From the NCBI RefSeq assembly GCF_009857135.1, contig NZ_CP047318.1, positions 7,626,001-7,690,000 on the forward strand: DNA of 64,000 bases, in the 5' to 3' direction. The notes beneath the pieces were generated by a model that was given only the letters and a program-made list of their open reading frames with translations, did no database searches and was not told where the DNA came from. The position numbers and the translations under genes are program-made. This DNA comes from Streptomyces sp. HM190. GTDB taxonomy: Bacteria > Actinomycetota > Actinomycetes > Streptomycetales > Streptomycetaceae. How positions within the stretch are numbered: the first letter of the stretch is position 1; every line of letters begins with the position of its first letter. Positions 58,313 to 64,000 of the stretch are shown in pieces.

Positions 58313-59650
58313 GTGGAACCGTACTTCTTCCTGAGCTATGCACGCAGACGCGGACCACGGGTCCTCGTCAAGCGGTTCTACGACGACCTGTGCGCAGAAT
58401 TGCGCCAAGAACTACGGCGATTACGCACGGGCAAGCCTGCGGCCTTCGACCCTCCTTTTCTGGACGTCCAGTCCATTCAAATCGGCCAGGACTGGAACGC
58501 GGCCCTCGGGGACGCCCTGGGCCACTGCCGCACCATGCTGGCGCTTTACACCCCGGACTACTTCAGAAGCGACTTCTGCGGCCGCGAATGGAAGGCATTC
58601 GAGGACCGACAGCGCAGCCACCGGGAACGGGCCGGAGTGGATGCCAAGGCCCTCATCCCCGTCCTGTGGGAGCCCGTACAGAGCATTCCGGCAGGTGCCG
58701 CCCACATCCAGTACGACAACCTCGAATTCGGCGAGCACTACGCGCAGTGGGGGCTGCGCCGCATCCTGGTGGCCGACCCGGGCGGCGAGGAGTACCGCCG
58801 CATCGTGAACCTCCTCGCGCGGCAGATCCTCGTGGCCGCCGAACACTTCCGCATACCGCCCGCCGAGGGCCTGGACCTCACCGCACCGGAATCCGCCGGA
58901 CCCTTCCCGTCCGCCGCCCAGCGCGCGGAGCCGGGCAGCCACGCCCTGCTGCTCGTCGCCGCCCGAACCTCCGGGACCGCCCACCACGAGAGGTCCACGG
59001 ACCCGGGGTGCCACGGGGAGAGCCCGACCGACTGGAACCCCTACCACACCGAATCCCCGGAGCCCGTGGCCAGGAGGGCGAGCCAACTCCTGGAGGAACG
59101 GGGCTTCACGGTGCGCACCGACGTCGTCTCGGACGTCCTCGGCGCCACCCTGGACGAGGCCCGTGGGCAGGGGCAGGTCGCGGTCCTCCTGGTGGAGGCG
59201 CGGGCCGCCGCGGACGAACCGTACGGAAGGGCCCTGCGCGCCTACGACCGGAGCAACCATCCGGGCAGCGCGGCCATCGTTCCCTGCGGTCCCGACGAGG
59301 CGGGTGACGGACCCCGGAGCAAGTCCTACTGGGAGGCGGTCCGCAGCGCCCTACCGCTGAACTGGGCGAAAGGAGCGGGGGACCCCCTGCCGCTGCTCCA
59401 GTCCGGAATCGGCTCGGACGAATTCGACGGGGCGCTCCACGCCGTCGTGGCCAAGGTGCAGAACCACTTGTTCTCGTTCCTGGAGACGATCAAGCTCGAT
59501 TCCCTGGAGAGGTCACGGACCACCTCCACGCCGCTCCCCGTCCTGAGCACCCTGACCGTCCCACGGCCCGAGCCGAACGGCCCTGCGCGCCCGCAGCCTG
59601 CCCGCCCCTCCTCCGATCCCCTTCCTTTAGAGCAGGAGCAGGACAGATGA
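58313..59650 (+). CDS. fxsC: FxsC, TIR-like domain protein
   Basis: A 445-residue protein. Residues 1-~150 form a TIR-like domain beginning EPYFFLSYARRRG, with FLDVQSIQIGQDWNAALGDAL and ALYTPDYFRSDFCGREW. The second half contains another alpha/beta segment (ALLLVAARTSG, VAVLLVEARAAADE) corresponding to the FxsC C-terminal region. TIR domains bind nucleotides and often cleave NAD or signal; no catalytic activity is shown here. GTG 58313 after GGGGG is chosen to match the family start. ATG of fxsT overlaps its stop. Confidence 0.83.
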   Translation: MEPYFFLSYARRRGPRVLVKRFYDDLCAELRQELRRLRTGKPAAFDPPFLDVQSIQIGQDWNAALGDALGHCRTMLALYTPDYFRSDFCGREWKAFEDRQRSHRERAGVDAKALIPVLWEPVQSIPAGAAHIQYDNLEFGEHYAQWGLRRILVADPGGEEYRRIVNLLARQILVAAEHFRIPPAEGLDLTAPESAGPFPSAAQRAEPGSHALLLVAARTSGTAHHERSTDPGCHGESPTDWNPYHTESPEPVARRASQLLEERGFTVRTDVVSDVLGATLDEARGQGQVAVLLVEARAAADEPYGRALRAYDRSNHPGSAAIVPCGPDEAGDGPRSKSYWEAVRSALPLNWAKGAGDPLPLLQSGIGSDEFDGALHAVVAKVQNHLFSFLETIKLDSLERSRTTSTPLPVLSTLTVPRPEPNGPARPQPARPSSDPLPLEQEQDR

Positions 59651-62600
59651 CCCATGACGACCGCGGCCGTGGCACCATCATCACCTTCTACTCCTTCAAG
59701 GGCGGTACGGGGCGCACGATGGCGCTGGTCAACACCGCCTGGATACTCGCGAGCAACGGTCTGCGCGTCCTCGTCGTGGACTGGGACCTCGAAGCTCCCG
59801 GACTGCACACCTACCTCCAGCCCCTGCTGGCCGACCCCGACCTCACCGAGAGCGCCGGCGTCATCGAGATGGTCGGTGACTTCGCCCGCCGCTCCGTGGC
59901 ACAACGGGTCGCCTCCGGCGTGGAGAACGCCGGTGCGGCCGGACCACCCCCTCGCGACGGCAGCCACCCCGACGGCCCCGACCCCCGCGAACTGGCGCGC
60001 GTCGACCGCTATGCCGTCGGCACCGAACTGCGGCTGCCCCCCGGCGGCAAACTCGATCTGCTCCCCGCCGGCGTCCAGGACCCCGACACCTACGCGGTCA
60101 CCGTCAGCACCTTCGACTGGGGCACTTTCTACCGCATGGGCGGCGCCGACTTCCTCACCGCGCTCCGCGAGGACATGGCCGCACGCTACGACTACGTCCT
60201 GATCGACAGCCGCACCGGCCTCAGCGACACCGCGAGCATCTGCACGGTCGTCATGCCCGACATCGTCGTGGACTGCTTCACCCTCAGCCGCCAGGGCGTC
60301 AACGGTGCCGCGCACGTGGCGCGTTCCGTCCGCAGCAACTCCCACCCCGATCGCGACATCCGCATCGTGCCCGTGCCCATGCGCGTCGAGGACGCCGGCC
60401 GCGACCGTCTGGAGGCCGGCCGCCACCAGGCCCGCAGCCTTTTCGCGCCCTTCCTGGACTGGGTCCCGGCCGACGAGCAGGACCAGTACTGGAGCAGCGT
60501 CGAGATCCCGTACAAGCCCAGTTACGCGTACGAGGAGATACCCGCCACGGTGGGGGAGCGGCGCCAGGACGGCACCCTCCTCGCCGCCTTCGAACGTCTC
60601 ACCGCCCGGCTGACGGACAACCGGGTCACGCGGCTGAACAACATGCCCGAGCCGTACCGCCGGACCCTCCGCGCCGAGTACGAACGCACGGCGCCCACCT
60701 TGCGCAAGGACTTCTACGTCAACTACGCCGCGACCGACCGGCTGTGGGCGGACTGGACCGTCAGCGTCCTGCGGGCCGCCGGCTACGAGGCCACGCTCGC
60801 CCCCGTCGAGGCGGACGACCCGACCGCCACCCCCGCGACACCGGCCGGACTGGATCGCACCCTGGCCGGCGAGGGACGCATGATCGTACTGCTCTCCCCG
60901 CAGTACACCGCCCTGCCGCAGGCGCGCGAGATGTGGCGGCAGATCCGGCGCCGGGACCCGGCGGGCCAGATCGGCATGGTCGTCCCGCTGCGCGTCGACG
61001 ACTCCCCGCCGCCGTCCGAGTTCGCGCCCTCCGCGACGGTCAGCCTCGCCGGGGTCTCCGCCGAGGAGGCGGTGGTCCGGCTGCTGAACGCCGTCGACCG
61101 CGGCAGCCCGACGGAACCGGGATCCCGTGCCACCGCCGTGAGCCTCGCCGCGGCCACCCGGCTCCCCGGCACCCCGCCCCAGGTCATAGGAGGACGTCCC
61201 CAACGAAACGTCGCCTTCACGGGGCGCCGGACACTCATCGAACGACTGCGCGACAGCCTGCTCGCCGGCACCACCGCTGTCCTGCCCCAGGCCCTCTACG
61301 GGCTCGGTGGCGTCGGCAAGACACAGGTGGCACTCGAGTACGCCTACCGCTTCGAATCCGATTACGATCTGGTGTGGTGGATCAACGCAGCGGAACCGAC
61401 GCAGATCCGCCAGGACCTGAACTCGCTGGCCGGGCATCTCGGTGTGCCCCTCGGTGGCAAGGATTTGGCGGCCATATGCAACGAGGTGCTGGAAAAGCTG
61501 CGCCGCGGCACCCCCCACGCGCGCTGGCTGCTTGTCTACGACAACGCCGAGAAACCGGCCGACCTTGACGGTCTGGTTCCGGTCAGTGGGCCCGGTCACC
61601 ACATCCTCATCACCTCGCGGAATCCGGCATGGGCCGAACGCGCGGCACGCATCGAGGTCGACCTCTTCACCCGTGAGGAGAGCGTCGCGCTGCTGCGCCG
61701 CTACAACCAGGCCCTGGAGCCCGCCGAGGCGGCTCGGGTGGCCGAGGAACTCGGGGACTTCCCACTGGCCGTGAGCCTGGCCGCCGCCTCATTGCAGGAG
61801 TCGGCGATGCCCGTGGCCACCTATGTGGAGATGCTCCGTACTCAGATGACCGACATCCTGCGCAACCAGTCAGCCCCCGATTACCCGACATCGGCCGCGG
61901 CCAGTTGGTCACTCGATCGGCTGAAATCCCGCACGCCGGCCGCAGCCGTCCTCCTTCAACTGTGCGCGTTCTTCGGGCCGGACCCGATCCCCCGGGACCT
62001 GCTCAGCAGCCGTCCCGCGCTCGAACTCCTCGAACGCCACGACCCGAGCCTCTCCGATCCGCTGATGATGAGCAGGCTCTACGGGGAGATCGTCCGCAAC
62101 GGACTCGCCCAGGTGGACCAGCGCACCGACACCCTGACCCTGCACCGCCTGATCCAGCGGGTCCTGCGCGACCAGCTCAGCCCCGAGGACCAGACCGCCA
62201 TGCGGGAACGGGCCCACGCCGTACTCGGTCAGGCCAACCCCAAGAGCCCGGACGAGTCCGAGAGCTGGCGCCGGTACAGCGCGCTGCTGCCGCACCTGTG
62301 GCCCACCCGGGCCCAGGAGAGCGACGCCCTGCCCGTACGGCAGTGGATCTGCGACACCGTGCGCTACCTGTGGCGCAGCGGCGACGCCGACACCGCCAAC
62401 CGGACCGCCGAACGGGTCCTCACCAGCTGGCGACCCCGCTTCGGCGAGGACGACGCGCTCGTGCTGCGCCTGCGCACCGAACTCGGCAACGCCCTGCGCG
62501 ACCAGGGCCGTCTGCCCGAGGCGTACGACGTGACCCGCGACGTGTACGAACGGGGCAGCCGGATCCTCGGCGAGGAGCACCCCTACACCCTCGGCGCGGC

Positions 62601-63678
62601 CATGAGCCTCGGCGCCGACCTGCGCGGCGTCGGCAAGTACGCCGACGCGATGGCGAGCGACCGGACCACGCTGCGGCGGACCCGCAGGGTCTTCGGCGAC
62701 GGACACCCGCGCACCTTGGCGGCCGCCAACAACCTCGCGGTGTCCGAGTTCCTGTACGGCGACCGGCAGGCGGCCCGGGACACCAACCGGGACATCCTCA
62801 AGCAGCGCCGGGAGATCTCCGGGCCCGACGAGCGTTCCACGCTGAACTCCGCGAACAACTTCAGCCGTGACCTCCGGGCGGCCGGGCGCTTCCAGGAAGC
62901 GCGCAGACTCGTCGAGGACACGCTCAAGCGCAGCCGGCGGGCGCTCGGCCCGGACCACCTGGTCACCTTCCGTGCCTCCCTGGGCGCGGCGATCATCTAC
63001 CGCCGGCTGGGCGCCTACGAGGCAGCCCACAAGTTGACCAGCGAGACGTACGAACAGGCCCTCAAGGAACTGGGCCCCGACCACCCCGACACACTGGCCG
63101 TCGCCACCAATCTCTCCGCCGACCTCTACGACCGCGGCGAGTCGGTACGGGGCCGTGAACTGGCCAGGGAGACGCTGAACCGGTACCAGCACAAGTTCGG
63201 GCCGGATCACGTCTTCACCCTGGCCTGCGCCAACAACCTCTCCGTGCTGCTCCGGCTGACCGGGGAGCGGGAAGCCGCACTTGAACTGTCGACCCGCACG
63301 CTGGACCGCTTCCGCCGCCTGCTGGTCCCGCATCACCCCTACACCCTCACCTGCATGCTCAACCACGCCACGGACCTCGCCGAGAGCGGGGACCACGAAC
63401 AGGCCCTCACGGTGGGCCGCGAGGCGTACGAAGGGCTGACGGAGGTGCTCGGCCCCGACCACTACCTCGCCATCGCCGCCGCCTCGAACCTGGCGATCGA
63501 ACTGCGTCGTGACGACTCCGACGCCGCCGAGGGACGGCACGAGGAGGCCGCCGGGCTCCACGCCGAAGCGGAACGCCGGGCCACCGGCAGCCGGGAACTC
63601 GGCGGTGACCACCCTCTGACCCGGGCGGTCACCCGCTGGCAGCCCATCGACGCGGACATCGAGCCCCCGGTGACCTGA
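59647..63678 (+). CDS. fxsT: FxsT, ParA-like / TIR-like / NB-ARC / TPR giant protein of the FXSXX-COOH system
   Basis: A 1343-residue multidomain protein. Residues ~10-340: ParA/MinD-type ATPase, P-loop KGGTGRT (18-24, last Lys replaced by Arg), DWDLEAPG, and DYVLIDSRTGLSD. Residues ~353-490: a second TIR-like domain (FYVNYAATDRLWADW). Residues ~540-850: NB-ARC/STAND ATPase with GLGGVGKTQVAL (about 551-562) and WLLVYDNAE. Residues ~920-1310: kinesin-light-chain-style 42-residue TPRs (LGEEHPYTLGAA, LGPDHLVTFRAS, FGPDHVFTLACANNL). The architecture resembles STAND signal sensors. ATG 59647 overlaps the fxsC stop. Confidence 0.88.
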   Translation: MTHDDRGRGTIITFYSFKGGTGRTMALVNTAWILASNGLRVLVVDWDLEAPGLHTYLQPLLADPDLTESAGVIEMVGDFARRSVAQRVASGVENAGAAGPPPRDGSHPDGPDPRELARVDRYAVGTELRLPPGGKLDLLPAGVQDPDTYAVTVSTFDWGTFYRMGGADFLTALREDMAARYDYVLIDSRTGLSDTASICTVVMPDIVVDCFTLSRQGVNGAAHVARSVRSNSHPDRDIRIVPVPMRVEDAGRDRLEAGRHQARSLFAPFLDWVPADEQDQYWSSVEIPYKPSYAYEEIPATVGERRQDGTLLAAFERLTARLTDNRVTRLNNMPEPYRRTLRAEYERTAPTLRKDFYVNYAATDRLWADWTVSVLRAAGYEATLAPVEADDPTATPATPAGLDRTLAGEGRMIVLLSPQYTALPQAREMWRQIRRRDPAGQIGMVVPLRVDDSPPPSEFAPSATVSLAGVSAEEAVVRLLNAVDRGSPTEPGSRATAVSLAAATRLPGTPPQVIGGRPQRNVAFTGRRTLIERLRDSLLAGTTAVLPQALYGLGGVGKTQVALEYAYRFESDYDLVWWINAAEPTQIRQDLNSLAGHLGVPLGGKDLAAICNEVLEKLRRGTPHARWLLVYDNAEKPADLDGLVPVSGPGHHILITSRNPAWAERAARIEVDLFTREESVALLRRYNQALEPAEAARVAEELGDFPLAVSLAAASLQESAMPVATYVEMLRTQMTDILRNQSAPDYPTSAAASWSLDRLKSRTPAAAVLLQLCAFFGPDPIPRDLLSSRPALELLERHDPSLSDPLMMSRLYGEIVRNGLAQVDQRTDTLTLHRLIQRVLRDQLSPEDQTAMRERAHAVLGQANPKSPDESESWRRYSALLPHLWPTRAQESDALPVRQWICDTVRYLWRSGDADTANRTAERVLTSWRPRFGEDDALVLRLRTELGNALRDQGRLPEAYDVTRDVYERGSRILGEEHPYTLGAAMSLGADLRGVGKYADAMASDRTTLRRTRRVFGDGHPRTLAAANNLAVSEFLYGDRQAARDTNRDILKQRREISGPDERSTLNSANNFSRDLRAAGRFQEARRLVEDTLKRSRRALGPDHLVTFRASLGAAIIYRRLGAYEAAHKLTSETYEQALKELGPDHPDTLAVATNLSADLYDRGESVRGRELARETLNRYQHKFGPDHVFTLACANNLSVLLRLTGEREAALELSTRTLDRFRRLLVPHHPYTLTCMLNHATDLAESGDHEQALTVGREAYEGLTEVLGPDHYLAIAAASNLAIELRRDDSDAAEGRHEEAAGLHAEAERRATGSRELGGDHPLTRAVTRWQPIDADIEPPVT

Positions 63679-63801
63679 CCGCACCAGCTCGCGCGCGCAT
63701 CACGATGAACAGGCCCTGCGGACACCGTCGTCCGCAGGGCCTGGCGGTCTCCCCGTGGAGGCGGAGAAGCAGCGGTGACCCGGTCGGCGGGGTGTGTAGG
63801 G

Positions 63802-63807
63802 TAGGGT
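63802..63807 (+). promoter_or_regulatory. -10 element of tRNA-Pro copy 3
   Basis: TAGGGT followed by a TGCGCG, 66 bp before the tRNA, aligned with the other two copies. A second TAGGGT overlaps at 63797-63802. Confidence 0.45.
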
Positions 63808-63867
63808 TTACCTGCGCGTTCACACGGGGGCACGAGCCAGCGGTGCGAGCACCGTGAGAGAGCGCGA

Positions 63868-63941
<74 letters not shown>

Positions 63942-63960
63942 CTCGGAAGAGTCGTAGGTG

Positions 63961-63994
63961 AAGGCCGGTTTCGGAGGTTTCCGAAACCGGCCTT
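63961..63994 (+). terminator. Terminator of tRNA-Pro copy 3
   Basis: A perfect 15-bp stem (63961-63975 and 63980-63994), loop ggtt, followed by tcccttt-like pyrimidines at the window end. Confidence 0.78.
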
Positions 63995-64000
63995 TCCCTT

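Noticed and set aside
59326..61602. 758-codon minus-strand frame opposite fxsC/fxsT
   Set aside because: Antisense to conserved ParA and NB-ARC motifs; no recognisable domain.

Overview
The window is high-GC actinobacterial DNA with a gene style typical of Streptomyces. The indicators are GTG/TTG starts and 4-nt start/stop overlaps, a CvnABCD conservon, a WhiB-family protein, an MmyB-type regulator, a secreted family-9 cellulase with a CebR-type operator, and an FXSXX-COOH peptide system. No rRNA, CRISPR array, replication origin or intact insertion sequence was found. Three identical tRNA-Pro(GGG) genes lie on the + strand at 23853, 45987 and 63868.

Layout. 1-7.6 kb: a truncated PucR regulator, then a minus-strand acyl-CoA catabolic cluster (CaiB CoA-transferase, acyl-CoA dehydrogenase, its own EtfB/EtfA, and a MaoC/mesaconyl-CoA-hydratase-like enzyme) with a divergent LysR. 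7.6-11.8 kb: an MmyB regulator/SDR pair and a GH9 cellulase. 12.5-16.7 kb: a conservon cvnABCD plus a GAF protein. 17-19.4 kb: tdh-kbl threonine catabolism. 19.4-23.7 kb: a LysR, a leaderless XRE-cupin, a GNAT, a YjbR-like protein and a two-subunit transketolase under a MerR/SoxR-like palindrome. 24.3-29.3 kb: a methyltransferase and a three-gene operon of PLP enzymes (fold-III decarboxylase, cysteine-synthase/rhodanese fusion, SufS-like aminotransferase). 29.7-31.9 kb: a TPR protein and a NUDIX-like protein. 31.9-38.1 kb: a hydroxyproline catabolic cluster (GntR, 4-hydroxyproline epimerase, DapA-family deaminase, three-subunit D-hydroxyproline dehydrogenase) carrying a 163-bp MITE-like insertion. 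38.3-45.9 kb: GH15, a K+ channel, a broken DUF3140 gene, a WhiB-like/Dps pair, a lipase-like hydrolase, a TauE permease, a HAD phosphatase, decayed sequence and DUF309. 46.3-48.4 kb: an ABC exporter. 48.4-55.3 kb: an AcoR-like activator and a hydroxyquinol (resorcinol-type) ring-cleavage operon. 55.3-56.5 kb: a nearly gene-free stretch with a perfect long hairpin and a frameshifted gene. 56.5-63.7 kb: fxsA-fxsB-fxsC-fxsT, a ribosomally made peptide with a radical-SAM maturase, a TIR-like protein and a giant ParA/TIR-like/NB-ARC/TPR protein.

How the genes work together. The window is mostly accessory catabolism, each block with its own regulator and in several cases a visible operator. It also holds two multi-gene systems whose product or output cannot be read from sequence: the three-PLP-enzyme operon (25.3-29.3 kb) and the fxs cluster (56.5-63.7 kb). 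These two are the strongest candidates for new biology.
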